Source: an uncultured Clostridia bacterium (GTDB lineage Bacteria > Bacillota > Clostridia > Lachnospirales > Anaerotignaceae). From it: a DNA stretch of 45,494 bases. Under the pieces are notes generated by a model, which was not told the origin of the DNA, searched no databases, and was given only the letters and a program-made list of their open reading frames with translations. The position numbers and the translations under genes were made by a program. The stretch spans positions 50,005 to 95,498 of the forward strand of contig CAJUJJ010000009.1 in the NCBI GenBank assembly GCA_910586765.1. Direction: 5' to 3'. Shown here one piece after another: positions 25,711 through 35,282 of the stretch; position 1 is the stretch's first letter; the number at the start of each line of letters is the position of its first letter.

Positions 25711-26463
25711 TTATTCGTTTTCTGTTTGTTGTGTCTGTTCTACTTCTTCTGACTGCTGTTGTATTTTTTCTGTTGTTGTTTCTTTTTCTTCTTCTACTAC
25801 ATTCGCTTCTGCTTTTATATTATCATTTGCAATTTGTTGTACTTCCACCAATTTTTCGCCGACATCTTCCATTAACTGCTGTGACTTCTGTTCTAATTGT
25901 GAAAGCCTTTCTTCTTTTTTGTCAATAAAATCTTGTCCTATATTATAGCTTTTATCCATTGCAATTTCTGATGACAATGTTCTTGCTTCTTTATCAACAC
26001 TATTTTTTACAGAATATAATGTATCTGCCTGTTCTGCATTTACAGAAAGTTCTGTTAATGAAGCTAATTTTTGTTTTTCTGCCTGTTCTTTTGTTTTTGG
26101 TGTATTTTTATTGTATTCTTTTGGTTTTGCTGTTTTTTCTGCTTCTTCTGTTTGTATTTTTGCAATTTGTGCATCTATATTTTTAATCTGCATATCATAA
26201 GTTTCTATTAATGTATTTACTTCTTGTGCACTTTTACCTTCTTCTAGTGCTTTCGCTCTGACTTCACTTTTTCTTTGCATTAACGCCTGTTTTTGTTTTT
26301 GAAGTCCTTTTATCATATTATCAGCTTTCCCTTTTCCGCTGATAGACACTTTATCTTGTTTTATTTGTTTTTGTTTTGCTGCACCATTTTGTTTTTCATT
26401 ACTTGAAATATGTGCATTTTTAAAAAATTGGCTTGTTTGTGCCGCTGAAAAATCAACTCTCAT
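25711..26463 (-). CDS. Coiled-coil protein, unknown
   Basis: Starting at the ATG at 26463 (AAAGGGG site upstream), the product is 250 residues. It is very rich in Lys, Glu and Gln, with predicted coiled coil over about 50-120 (QKQKQALMQRKSEVRAKALE region) and 185-215 (KKEERLSQLEQKSQQLMEDV region). There is no signal peptide or membrane helix. A segment DKVSISGKGK near 37-46 resembles the short VSIS motif seen in FlgM-like and other flagellum-associated proteins, but this is too weak to assign function. The C-terminal tail is Glu/Gln/Thr-rich and probably disordered. The longer frame to 26526 has no ribosome site. Confidence 0.65.
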   Translation of the reverse strand: MRVDFSAAQTSQFFKNAHISSNEKQNGAAKQKQIKQDKVSISGKGKADNMIKGLQKQKQALMQRKSEVRAKALEEGKSAQEVNTLIETYDMQIKNIDAQIAKIQTEEAEKTAKPKEYNKNTPKTKEQAEKQKLASLTELSVNAEQADTLYSVKNSVDKEARTLSSEIAMDKSYNIGQDFIDKKEERLSQLEQKSQQLMEDVGEKLVEVQQIANDNIKAEANVVEEEKETTTEKIQQQSEEVEQTQQTENE

Positions 26464-26549
26464 TTGCCATTTCCCCTTTCGCTTTATACTTTGCCACATA
26501 TATTTATTATCGGAATATTTAGACAAAACTTAACAGAAATAACAGTAAA

Positions 26550-27023
26550 TTACTTTTTAATGTAAAATGATTTATTATCTATTGCTCTCATTGTTGCTAA
26601 TATACCATCTAAATGGTCATACTCATGTTGTAAAAGTTCTGACAAATCCCCCTCTAGTTCTATTTTTTTCTGCTCCCACGTTGGTGTCATATATGTAATG
26701 GTACATCTTTTATATCTTATTACCTTTACTAGCAAATTTGGAAATGACATGCAATCATCTAATACTTCCATTTTTTCATTGTCTGGAAATGTTAACATTG
26801 GATTAACAAATACAATTTCTTTATCTGTATAAAAATAAATTACTCTCTTTTTCACACCTATTTGTGGTGCAGCAATAGCACGTCCTGCATGATATTTGTT
26901 TCTATAGTCTAATAATGTATCTCTTAAATTTTGTATTAGCTCTGTCAAATCTTCTCCTTTTTGTACTTCCTCACTTAGTTCATATAATTGTGCATTTCCC
27001 AATAGTAATATCTCTTTTACCAT
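26550..27023 (-). CDS. Peptide deformylase homologue with altered motifs
   Basis: This 157-residue protein has the deformylase fold and metal ligands: Cys91 in DDCMSFP and the HExxH helix at His133, Glu134, His137 (LQHEYDHLDGIL). Motif 1 is AGRAIAAPQIG at 47-56, where G-x-G-x-A-A-P-Q-x-G is usual, and motif 2 is DDCMS where EGCLS is usual. The first Gly and the Glu-Gly pair are therefore replaced. Divergent second deformylases are known in several Firmicutes, so it may be active with other specificity, or it may be a paralogue beside a canonical Def elsewhere. The gene is not near fmt or priA, the common neighbours of def. Confidence 0.85.
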   Translation of the reverse strand: MVKEILLLGNAQLYELSEEVQKGEDLTELIQNLRDTLLDYRNKYHAGRAIAAPQIGVKKRVIYFYTDKEIVFVNPMLTFPDNEKMEVLDDCMSFPNLLVKVIRYKRCTITYMTPTWEQKKIELEGDLSELLQHEYDHLDGILATMRAIDNKSFYIKK

Positions 27024-27283
27024 AGCTTTTCCTTCTTTCGTTATTTATTTATATTATATATTTGTTATCGTAACATTAATATAAAACTTAATAGATATGT
27101 CATAATAGTACATTTTCTACTCCTACAGTATTATTTTTATAATACATTTTTACCAAATTACGGCTTTTTAAATATAAAATTTTATGCAATTATACTAAAT
27201 TTTAATACATTTCTTCTTGAAATTATATGATATTGATGTTACACTATATTTAATACAATATCATCATTAAAGGAGGAAAAACA

Positions 27284-27598
27284 ATGAAAAAGGTAAAAAT
27301 AACAGTATTAAGAAAAACATTAAACGAAGATTTAGTAAAAGAATATGCTGTGGAGGGCTTCACTTCCTGTCCTCTACTGGAAGAAGGACAAGAATTTATT
27401 ACAGAATATGAAAAACCTGAGGGACTTTGTGACGAGGCATGGAAAGGCCTTTTTCAGTATGTTTTTGCTTTAGCACATGGTGCAGAAAATGAACTTATTT
27501 ATGGTGGAGTATGGGTAAAACAACCTGGTGTTGCCATTTGTACTTGCAATGATGGTTTAAGACCTGTTGTATTTAAATTAGAAACAATAAAAGAATAA
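27284..27598 (+). CDS. TIGR04076 family protein, unknown function
   Basis: This 104-residue protein matches the TIGR04076 pattern: KKVKITVLRKTLNEDL at the N-terminus, then CPLLEEGQEF, EKPEGLCDEAW, and PGVAICTCNDGLRPVVFK near the C-terminus. The conserved cysteines (CPL, LCDEAW, CTCNDG) suggest metal or redox chemistry, but no function has been established to my knowledge. It is full length. The start has an AAAGGAGGAAA site. It is a single gene with a strong bidirectional terminator downstream. Confidence 0.85.
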   Translation: MKKVKITVLRKTLNEDLVKEYAVEGFTSCPLLEEGQEFITEYEKPEGLCDEAWKGLFQYVFALAHGAENELIYGGVWVKQPGVAICTCNDGLRPVVFKLETIKE

Positions 27599-27620
27599 TA
27601 TTACATATTTTTCTCAAAAT

Positions 27621-27658
27621 AAAAAGACAACAAATTATCAAAATCTGTTGTCTTTTTT
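27621..27658. terminator. Bidirectional terminator (TIGR04076 gene and araD)
   Basis: Stem AAAAAGACAACA/TGTTGTCTTTTT (27621-27657) with long A/T runs on both strands. It closes the arabinose operon on the minus strand. Confidence 0.88.
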
Positions 27659-27663
27659 ATGAT

Positions 27664-28362
27664 TTATTTTCCCTGTCCGTAGTACGCATTAGGGCCATGT
27701 TTTCTCATATAGTGCTTTTGCTGTAAATAATGTGGTGCAGGTTTTACATCATTGTTTATCCATTCGCACTGTGCAGCCATTTTTGCTACTTCTTCCAATA
27801 CAACAGCATTATGCACAGCATCAAAAGCATTTTTTCCCCAAGCAAAAGGCCCATGATTTTTACAAAGTACACAAGGCATAGCTTTTGGGTCTAATCCTTT
27901 TTTATCAAACAAATCTGCTATCAGCACACCTGTATTATATTCATAATCTTGTTCTATTTCTCTTGATGTCAAATTTCTAGCACAAGGAATTTCTCCATAC
28001 ATATAATCTGCGTGTGTTGTGCCATAGCAAGGTATTGCCCTTCCAGACTGAGCAAAAGAAGTTGCCCATGTACTATGCGTATGTACAATTCCTCCTATAT
28101 TTGGAAATCTATTATATAATACTAAATGCGTTTTTGTATCTGAAGAAGGATTTAATTTTCCTTCTATTTGATTTCCTTTTAAATCCATTACTACCATATC
28201 ATCTGCTGTCATTTTGTCATATTCCACACCAGATGGCTTTATAACAAACAAGCCTTTCTCTCTATCTACTGCTGAAACATTCCCCCATGTAAATGTAACA
28301 AGACCATACTGGGGTAAAAGCATATTTGCTTCATAAACCTCTTTTTTTAACTGTTCTAACAT
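27664..28362 (-). CDS. araD: L-ribulose-5-phosphate 4-epimerase
   Basis: This 232-residue class II aldolase-family enzyme converts L-ribulose 5-phosphate to D-xylulose 5-phosphate, the entry to the pentose phosphate pathway. Visible features are TWGNVSAVDRE near 25-35, KPSGVEYD near 42-49, the Zn-binding HTHSTWA near 93-99, and a CKNHGPFAWGK segment near 170. The length is normal. It is the last gene of the arabinose module, 21 bp after the kinase, and is followed by a strong terminator. Homologues in ascorbate degradation (UlaF) are similar, but adjacency to araA supports AraD. Confidence 0.95.
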   Translation of the reverse strand: MLEQLKKEVYEANMLLPQYGLVTFTWGNVSAVDREKGLFVIKPSGVEYDKMTADDMVVMDLKGNQIEGKLNPSSDTKTHLVLYNRFPNIGGIVHTHSTWATSFAQSGRAIPCYGTTHADYMYGEIPCARNLTSREIEQDYEYNTGVLIADLFDKKGLDPKAMPCVLCKNHGPFAWGKNAFDAVHNAVVLEEVAKMAAQCEWINNDVKPAPHYLQQKHYMRKHGPNAYYGQGK

Positions 28363-28383
28363 AATATGAATTTCTCCCCTTTA

Positions 28384-29973
28384 TCACTTCATAGCCTCTA
28401 CCGCTGCTCTCTCTATAGCCAAACCCTTTTGATATAATGCTATAAATTTGTCAAAGCCTTCACTGTCCTGTTGAGAAGGTGCTATTGTAACCGCTTCTCC
28501 TCCACAGAATACTTTATCATTTAGATATTGTTCCAATGTTTCATTAATTTGTTTTTGTTTCATATAATCTGCTAACAAAGCAATGCCCCATGCACCACCT
28601 TCTCCTGCTGTTTCCATAACAGAAACGGGTACAGAAGCTGCTGCTGCCATTACTTTTTGACCAACGCCTTTTGTTTTAAACAATCCACCATGTCCCATAA
28701 GATTATCCAGTGTAACACCTTCTTGCTTAAACAATATGTCTAATCCTATTTTTAATGTAGCAAGTGAACTATACAAATGTGTTCTCATAAAGTTTGATAA
28801 ATTAAATTTGCTGTCTGCCATTCTCGCAAAAAGTGGTCTGCCCTCTTCAAAATCTGTAATAGGTTCTCCTGACAAATAACAGTAAGAAAGCAATCCTCCA
28901 CAATCAGCATCTCCTTCTAATGCTTTGTTATATAATGTCGCAAAAATATCATTTTTATCTGCTTTTAATCCCATTGCTTCGCCATATTCTTGGAACAAAT
29001 TTACCCAAGCATTTAAGTCAGAAGTGCAGTTATTACAATGCACCATACCTACTAAATGTCCTGTTGGTGTAGTAACTAAGTCAATTTCTGGATATACTTT
29101 TGAAAGTTCTTTTTCTAAAACAACCATAGCAAATACAGAAGTACCAGCAGAAACATTTCCTGTTCTTACAGCGATACTATTTGTCGCTGTCATACCTGTA
29201 CCCGCATCTCCTTCAGGAGGACAAAGTGCAATACCAGCTTCTAAATTTCCACTCACATCTAACAGTTTTGCACCTTCTTCTGTCAATGTCCCTGCATTTT
29301 CTCCTGCTAACAATACTTTAGGTAATATTTCCCTTAACTTCCAACTGTAATTTTTTTCTGCTATCAGTTCATCAAACTGCTCCACCATACCTTCATAATA
29401 AGTACCCGTAGCACAATCTATAGGAAACATACCAGAAGCATCACCTACACCAATTACCTTTTCTCCTGTAAGTTTAAAATGTATAAAACCAGCCAATGTT
29501 GTTAAAAAATCAATTTGTGAAACATGTGTTTCTTCATTTAATATTGCTTGATACAAATGTGCTATACTCCATCTTTGTGGGATATTATAATCAAACAGTT
29601 TTGTTAATTTTTCTGCTGCTTGTTGTGTCATGGTATTTCTCCATGTTCTAAAGGGTACTAACAATTCTCCCTTTTTATCAAAAGCCATATAGCCGTGCAT
29701 CATAGCACTAATTCCTATACTGCCTACTGTTTTGAGTACAACACCATATTCTTTTTTTACATTTTCCGCTAAATCGCTGTAACATTTCTGCAAGCCTGTC
29801 ATAATATCTTCCATACGATATGTCCAGATATTATTTTCAAGACGATTTTCCCATTCATAGCTACCTTGTGCTATAGGGGCTTTTGTTTCATCTATCAGCA
29901 CTGCTTTTATTCTGGTAGAGCCAAATTCAATACCTAAAGCTGTATTGCCTTGTAATATACTTTCTTTTTTCAT
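28384..29973 (-). CDS. FGGY-family sugar kinase, probable L-ribulokinase
   Basis: This 529-residue kinase has two FGGY domains. The N-terminal ATPase motif is GIEFGSTRIKAVLID at about 14-28. The substrate region GISAMMHGYMAFD near 98-110, TGNVSAGTSVFAMV near 270 and the C-terminal nucleotide loop HGGLFKTKGVGQ and AGEGGAWGIALLA near 460-485 are all present. It lies between araA and araD, so it very probably phosphorylates L-ribulose. It differs from the classical AraB of enterobacteria and looks closer to xylulokinase-type FGGY enzymes, the kind often found in clostridial arabinose operons. I therefore withhold the symbol araB. Confidence 0.88.
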   Translation of the reverse strand: MKKESILQGNTALGIEFGSTRIKAVLIDETKAPIAQGSYEWENRLENNIWTYRMEDIMTGLQKCYSDLAENVKKEYGVVLKTVGSIGISAMMHGYMAFDKKGELLVPFRTWRNTMTQQAAEKLTKLFDYNIPQRWSIAHLYQAILNEETHVSQIDFLTTLAGFIHFKLTGEKVIGVGDASGMFPIDCATGTYYEGMVEQFDELIAEKNYSWKLREILPKVLLAGENAGTLTEEGAKLLDVSGNLEAGIALCPPEGDAGTGMTATNSIAVRTGNVSAGTSVFAMVVLEKELSKVYPEIDLVTTPTGHLVGMVHCNNCTSDLNAWVNLFQEYGEAMGLKADKNDIFATLYNKALEGDADCGGLLSYCYLSGEPITDFEEGRPLFARMADSKFNLSNFMRTHLYSSLATLKIGLDILFKQEGVTLDNLMGHGGLFKTKGVGQKVMAAAASVPVSVMETAGEGGAWGIALLADYMKQKQINETLEQYLNDKVFCGGEAVTIAPSQQDSEGFDKFIALYQKGLAIERAAVEAMK

Positions 29974-29988
29974 ACCATTTCCCCCTTA

Positions 29989-31482
29989 TCAGCGGAATTT
30001 ATAATACATATCGTTCCATTTTAATTCATTTCTAAATTGACGAATATTCGTATCTTTATCAATATAAACTGCTTCAATGCCCATACAAGCTGCCCAATCT
30101 CCCATTTGTTCCGCTGTTAAATCATAAGAAAATGCAGTATGATGTGCTCCACCTGCATAAATCCAAGCTGCTGCACCAATTTCAAGATTTGGTTCTGGTG
30201 TCCAGAATGCTGTAGCAACTGGCAATTTTGGCATATCTTTTTCTGCCTTTTTCACTTCTACATCATTTATAATAAAACGAAATCTGTCGCCTAAATCAAT
30301 TAAAGAAGTCGCAACGCCGTGTCCTTGTTTTGCTGTAAATACCAATCTTGCAGGGTCTTCTCTATTTCCCATACTAAGAGGGCACTCTTTTATAGCAATT
30401 TTACCATCTGCAATACTAGGGCAAACTTCTAACATATGTGCTTGTAATATGCCTTCTTTTCCTTTTACTAAATTATATGTATAGTCTTCAAAAAATGTTG
30501 TGCCTTTTTCATTTTTTGTACCTTGTGCCATAATTTTCATAAGGCGTACCATTGCTGCTGTTTTCCAATCGCCTTCTGCACCAAAGCCATAACCTTTTTC
30601 CATAAGTCTTTGTATTGCTAATCCTGGAAGTTGTTTCAATCCTCCTAAATCTCCAAAATGTGTTACAATAGCGTGATAGTCTTTTTCTTTTAAAAATCTC
30701 TCAAAACCAATTTCAATCTGTGCCTGTACTGCTACGTGTTCTCTAAATTCTTTTTCTTCTCTGCCTTCTAAAAGAATATCATATTTGTCATAGTATTCTT
30801 CTACTAATGTATCTGTATCTCCTTTTGATACAGCATTTACCGCCTCTACAATCTCATTTACTGGATAAGCGTCTACTTCCCAACCGAATTTAATTTGTGC
30901 TTCTACTTTGTCACCTTCTGTTACAGCAACATTTCTCATATTGTCCGCTATTCTCATTACTCTAATATGAGAAGACTCCATAACACCGATTGCTGTTCTC
31001 ATCCAACTTGCTAATTGTTTTTGTACTGTTTCATCAGCCCAATAACCAACAATCACTTTTCTTTCAATGCCCATACGGCTTACAATATGTCCATATTCTC
31101 TACCGCCGTGTGCAGACTGATTTTCATTCATAAAGTCCATATCAATCGCATCATAAGGAATTTCTCTATTAAATTGTGTATGGAGGTGGCAAAGAGGTTT
31201 TCTATATTCTTGTAAACCTAATATCCAACTTTTTGCTGGTGAAAATGTGTGCATCCATGTAATAACACCTGCACAGTTTTCATCTGCATTTGCTTCATTA
31301 AATGTTTTTCTAATCACTTCATTTGTAATTAATGTTGGTTTCCAAATTACTTCAAATGGTAAATTTCCGCTCTTATTTAATTCTTCTACAATAATTTTAG
31401 AATGTTGTGCTACGTGCTCTAAACACTCATCGCCATACAAATCTTGAGAACCAGTACAAAACCAAAATTGATATTTTTTCAT
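29989..31482 (-). CDS. araA: L-arabinose isomerase
   Basis: This 497-residue enzyme (family norm about 500) interconverts L-arabinose and L-ribulose using Mn2+. Typical segments are FWFCTGSQDLYG at the N-terminus, TWMHTFSPAKSWI near 92, GFGAEGDWKTAA near 300-311 (catalytic Glu), TFFEDYTYN near 328 (second Glu), AHMLEVCPS near 344 (metal His) and GGAHHTAFSYDL near 443 (second metal His). The ATG at 31482 lies 8 bp after GGAGG; an upstream in-frame TTG is excluded. It is 62 bp after the YjfF-type permease gene, so isomerase, kinase and epimerase are likely cotranscribed with the transporter. Confidence 0.97.
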   Translation of the reverse strand: MKKYQFWFCTGSQDLYGDECLEHVAQHSKIIVEELNKSGNLPFEVIWKPTLITNEVIRKTFNEANADENCAGVITWMHTFSPAKSWILGLQEYRKPLCHLHTQFNREIPYDAIDMDFMNENQSAHGGREYGHIVSRMGIERKVIVGYWADETVQKQLASWMRTAIGVMESSHIRVMRIADNMRNVAVTEGDKVEAQIKFGWEVDAYPVNEIVEAVNAVSKGDTDTLVEEYYDKYDILLEGREEKEFREHVAVQAQIEIGFERFLKEKDYHAIVTHFGDLGGLKQLPGLAIQRLMEKGYGFGAEGDWKTAAMVRLMKIMAQGTKNEKGTTFFEDYTYNLVKGKEGILQAHMLEVCPSIADGKIAIKECPLSMGNREDPARLVFTAKQGHGVATSLIDLGDRFRFIINDVEVKKAEKDMPKLPVATAFWTPEPNLEIGAAAWIYAGGAHHTAFSYDLTAEQMGDWAACMGIEAVYIDKDTNIRQFRNELKWNDMYYKFR

Positions 31483-31544
31483 ATACAATACCTCCTATAT
31501 GTTAAATATAAAGACCATAAAAACAATTCTTATATTATTTTTGT

Positions 31545-32561
31545 TTACTGTTTTTTCGTTTTCATCATAGAGAGTACAGACTGTAATACAATAAAGAAGC
31601 ACAACAGCGCTGCAATAGTAATACGTGTCCACCAAGAAGACAATGTTCCTTGGAATGTAATAAACGCTTCAATGGTTGCTTTTATCAATACACCAAATAA
31701 TGTACCTATTACATTACCTACACCACCCGTCAAAAGTGTACCACCTATAACAGAAGATGCGATTGCGTCCATTTCAAAACCTTTTGCCTGCTCTACGAAA
31801 CCACCTAATGTATTCAAACAGAACAATATACTACCTACGCCACATAAAAAACCGTCTAATACATATGCTTTTAATTTTACTTTTCTGACATTCAATCCCA
31901 ACATCAATGCAGATTGTTCATTACCACCTACGGCATAAATACTTCTACCAAATTTGGTATATTTGAGCATTACAAATGCTGCTATCAAAAGTAATATCGC
32001 TATTACTACTGTTGGATAAATATAAGGTTGTATTAAAACACCTTTTCTATTGTAATATCCTCCAAATGGTAAATAAATTCTCAATTTTGCCCATGCCATA
32101 AATGTTTCATTTGTAATGCTAATCATATCTTTTGATATAATTGCTGTCATACCTCTAGCAAAAAACATACCTGCAAGTGTTACAATAAACGGTTGTATAT
32201 CCATATAGGCAACTAAAAATCCTTGTACAAGTCCAAATACAATACCTGTTACCAACACAATAAGCACTGCGGGAACTGCACCAATACCGCCCTTCTCCAT
32301 CATATAAGCAAGCATCATACAACCCATAGCTACAAAAGAACCAACACTAATATCAATACCGCCTGTAATCATAACTACTGTCATACCAATGCCTATTACT
32401 ATCAAACCTGCATTTGATATAAACAAATTCAAAAAGTTTTGCACTCTTGAAAAGCCCTGTGCATTAAACAGTACACAGCCAATACCATACATTACAAAAA
32501 ACAGCACTATTGTAATCATTAAAAGGAAGGTCGTTTGATTTAATTGTTTTTTATTTTTCAT
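31545..32561 (-). CDS. Sugar ABC transporter permease, YjfF type
   Basis: This 338-residue BPD_transp_2-family permease has about nine hydrophobic helices. The family loop is visible as SNAGLIVIGIGMTVVMITGG followed by IDISVGSF near 48-76, and the later GGNEQSALMLGLNVRKVKLKAY coupling segment near 218-240 contacts the ATPase. It is the second of two non-identical permeases, the arrangement of E. coli ytfT-yjfF (galactofuranose). The start follows the end of the preceding permease by 1 bp, with AGGAGG encoded in that gene's last codons, so translation is coupled. Confidence 0.93.
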   Translation of the reverse strand: MKNKKQLNQTTFLLMITIVLFFVMYGIGCVLFNAQGFSRVQNFLNLFISNAGLIVIGIGMTVVMITGGIDISVGSFVAMGCMMLAYMMEKGGIGAVPAVLIVLVTGIVFGLVQGFLVAYMDIQPFIVTLAGMFFARGMTAIISKDMISITNETFMAWAKLRIYLPFGGYYNRKGVLIQPYIYPTVVIAILLLIAAFVMLKYTKFGRSIYAVGGNEQSALMLGLNVRKVKLKAYVLDGFLCGVGSILFCLNTLGGFVEQAKGFEMDAIASSVIGGTLLTGGVGNVIGTLFGVLIKATIEAFITFQGTLSSWWTRITIAALLCFFIVLQSVLSMMKTKKQ

Positions 32562-32562
32562 A

Positions 32563-33621
32563 TTAAGCCGCCTCCTTTTGTGTAATGTTTATACTTTTCT
32601 TTTTTGCTAAATTTTTTCTCCATCTTGCAAATCCTGGTGACTGCAATGCTACAATAATAACAACGACGATTGCTTTATATACTGGCACTTGGTCAGAAGA
32701 AACGTGCATAGCATAAAGTGTTGTAGTAAGTGCCTGTATTGTATAAGCACCTATTACAGAACCTGCTATTGAAAATTTGCCACCTGCTAATGAGTTTCCA
32801 CCTATTGCTACTGCTAATATAGCATCAAGCTCCATATTTAAACCGATATTGTTGGCATCTGCGGAATAAATACGGCTAGATGCAATCAATCCAGAAAGTC
32901 CAGAACAAAAACCACAGTATGCGTAAGTTAAAAATATAATAAATATAGATTTAATACCAATAAAACTAGATGCTTTTTTATTGATACCAACAGATTGTAT
33001 ATACATACCTAATGCCGTTTTACTTAACAAAAGTGCTGTAAATGCTACCATTATCACCGCCACAATAAAAGGCGTTGGTATTGGTATTCCAGGAAAAGAT
33101 GCACCTAACAATCTATAGCTATCTACACGAACATATGTAATTTGTCCGTCTGTAATCAACTGTGCAATACCACGTCCTGCTGTAAACATTATCAATGTTG
33201 CAACCATAGGTTGTATATTTAATTTTGCTACTAAAAAACCATTAAAACAGCCTATCAAAACGCCTACAACAATCGCTGCTAAAAATCCTAATATCAATGG
33301 ACTTGCATATTCTGTTACTGCTCTTTCGCCGCCACTTAACAAATTACAGCAAACAGCAGCACTTACTGCCATAATAGCACCTACAGAAATATCTGTTCCT
33401 GCAGAAGCAGATACTACTAATGTCATACCTATTGCCAATATTACAAGTTCAGAAGCTCTGTTTATAATGTCTATAATATAGCCATAAAGCACACCATCTC
33501 TAATAGATATTGAAAAAAAGTTTGGTGTTGTTACAACATTTACTAAAAGCACTAATATAAGACAGAATATAGGTAAAAATAATCTTTGTGATGTTATTTT
33601 TTTCATTTTTTCACTATTCAT
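32563..33621 (-). CDS. Sugar ABC transporter permease, YtfT type
   Basis: This 352-residue BPD_transp_2-family membrane protein has ELVILAIGMTLVVSASAGTD followed by ISVGAI near 55-80 and GINKKASSFIGIKSIFIIF near 225-243. The start is the ATG at 33621, two bp after the ATPase TGA, with GGGGGG 8 bp upstream inside the ATPase stop region. It pairs with the next permease to form the heterodimeric pore of a furanose-type importer. Confidence 0.93.
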   Translation of the reverse strand: MNSEKMKKITSQRLFLPIFCLILVLLVNVVTTPNFFSISIRDGVLYGYIIDIINRASELVILAIGMTLVVSASAGTDISVGAIMAVSAAVCCNLLSGGERAVTEYASPLILGFLAAIVVGVLIGCFNGFLVAKLNIQPMVATLIMFTAGRGIAQLITDGQITYVRVDSYRLLGASFPGIPIPTPFIVAVIMVAFTALLLSKTALGMYIQSVGINKKASSFIGIKSIFIIFLTYAYCGFCSGLSGLIASSRIYSADANNIGLNMELDAILAVAIGGNSLAGGKFSIAGSVIGAYTIQALTTTLYAMHVSSDQVPVYKAIVVVIIVALQSPGFARWRKNLAKKKSINITQKEAA

Positions 33622-33623
33622 AC

Positions 33624-35141
33624 TCAATGCCCCCCTGCTATGGTAGACATAATTGTTGATTGGTTCATATCCTCACCATCTAATTCTCCAACTTTTGCAC
33701 CATCTCTCATAACAACCATACGGTCGCAAGTTCTGAGCATTTCTTCAATTTCAGAGGATATAAATACAACTGCCATACCTTCTTCTGCTAACTGCAACAC
33801 TAATTTCTGTATTTCTGTTTTTGTACCAATGTCAATACCTCTTGTAGGCTCGTCTAATATCAAAAAGTCAGGATTTGTCAAAAGCCATCTTCCTATAATT
33901 ACTTTTTGCTGATTACCTCCTGAAAGAGATTTAATTGTGGTTTCTCTGCTTGCTGTTTTTACTTGAAGCATTTTAATATATTTATCTGTATATTCTTCTT
34001 GCTGTTTTCTGCTTAACAAATGGAATATACCTCTTTTTGCCTGCAATGCTAGTATCAAGTTCTCTCTTACAGAAAGGTCTGCAATAATGCCTTCATTTTT
34101 ACGGTCTTCAGGCAAATATGCCATACCTGCATTCATAGAAGTTAATGGGTGTTTTGCTACAACTTTCTTTCCTTTTACTAATAATTCTCCTGTATCTGCT
34201 TTTTCCGCACCATACAAAAGACGAACCGTTTCAGAACGTCCAGAACCTAAAAGTCCTGTAAATCCTACAACTTCTCCCTTATGTATTACCAAATCAAATG
34301 GTTTAATATATCCGTTCTTTCCAAGTCCTACCGCTTTAATGGTAATATCTTCTGGATTTTCGCTAAATTGTTTTTGATTATCTCCTTTAATAGATGCTAA
34401 ATCGTCAAAGTCTTTTCCCATCATTTTTGCTACAAGCTGTACACGTGGCAATTCTGCTGTTGTAAATTCTCCTACTAATTGTCCGTTCCTTAATACTGTG
34501 ATTTTATCACAAACAGCATACACTTGCTCTAAAAAGTGTGTTACAAATATAATGCCTACACCTTCATTTTTAAGTTTTGTCATAAGTTGAAATAATTTTT
34601 CTACTTCACTATCATCTAATGATGATGTCGGTTCGTCTAGTATCAAAACTTTTGCAGACATATCCACTGCTCTCGCTATAGCAATCATTTGTTGTATGGC
34701 AATAGAATAATTATCTATTGTTTTTGTAACATCTGCATTAATGTCCAAACTACTTAGTAAATCACTTGCTCTTTTGTTCATTGTTTTCCAGTCTATCAAA
34801 CCACCTTTTTTTGGCTCTCTGCCTATAAAAAGATTTTCTGCTACAGAAAGATTAGGACAAAGGTTAACCTCTTGATACACTGTACTGATACCATTGTTTT
34901 GTGCTTCTTGTGGGCTATGATTGATAATTGGTTTATCATTTCCATCAATCATAATTTGACCAGTTTCAAATTCCTCTACTCCTGTCAAAACTTTTATCAG
35001 TGTAGATTTACCTGCACCATTTTCTCCCATTAAAGCATGAATTTCTCCTTTTTTGAGTGTAAAGTCTACATTTTGAAGTGCTTTTACACCGGGAAATGTT
35101 TTATAAATGCCTCTCATTTCTAAAACAGAATTGTTTTCCAT
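33624..35141 (-). CDS. Sugar ABC transporter ATPase with two nucleotide-binding domains, YtfR type
   Basis: This 505-residue ATPase of the sugar (CUT2) class has two nucleotide-binding domains. The N-terminal one has Walker A GENGAGKST at 39-47 and Walker B VLILDEPTSSLD near 160. The C-terminal one has a degenerate Walker A (GLLGSGRSE), signature LSGGNQQK near 405 and DFLILDEPTRGIDIGTK near 425. This asymmetry is normal for the class. The ATG at 35141 follows AGGGGGG; the codons upstream in the longer frame lie within the intercistronic hairpin and are not coding. It is the second gene of the transporter operon. Confidence 0.95.
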   Translation of the reverse strand: MENNSVLEMRGIYKTFPGVKALQNVDFTLKKGEIHALMGENGAGKSTLIKVLTGVEEFETGQIMIDGNDKPIINHSPQEAQNNGISTVYQEVNLCPNLSVAENLFIGREPKKGGLIDWKTMNKRASDLLSSLDINADVTKTIDNYSIAIQQMIAIARAVDMSAKVLILDEPTSSLDDSEVEKLFQLMTKLKNEGVGIIFVTHFLEQVYAVCDKITVLRNGQLVGEFTTAELPRVQLVAKMMGKDFDDLASIKGDNQKQFSENPEDITIKAVGLGKNGYIKPFDLVIHKGEVVGFTGLLGSGRSETVRLLYGAEKADTGELLVKGKKVVAKHPLTSMNAGMAYLPEDRKNEGIIADLSVRENLILALQAKRGIFHLLSRKQQEEYTDKYIKMLQVKTASRETTIKSLSGGNQQKVIIGRWLLTNPDFLILDEPTRGIDIGTKTEIQKLVLQLAEEGMAVVFISSEIEEMLRTCDRMVVMRDGAKVGELDGEDMNQSTIMSTIAGGH

Positions 35142-35204
35142 AAAAGTAACCCCCCTTTTTTTACCATTTTTGCCATTTTTTTGTTGATTTTTTTGTAAAC
35201 AAAA

Positions 35205-35255
35205 AGAAAGTGCAGAGTTGGAGCCAAACTCCGACCCCACACTTTCTGATTTTTG
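35205..35255 (-). terminator. Intra-operon stem-loop between binding protein and ATPase genes
   Basis: On the minus strand, AGAAAGTG (35239-35246) pairs with CACTTTCT (35205-35212), enclosing a second imperfect stem around GGAG/CTCC. It is followed by TTTTTG. Such structures commonly act as partial terminators or mRNA stabilisers that raise binding-protein expression over that of the rest of the transporter. Confidence 0.7.
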
Positions 35256-35282
35256 AAATCAATACTGGGCTACTACTATAAA

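Noticed and set aside
35142..35240. Longer N-terminus of the ABC ATPase
   Set aside because: The extra codons come from the intercistronic hairpin; a strong ribosome site precedes the ATG at 35141, where the normal family sequence begins.
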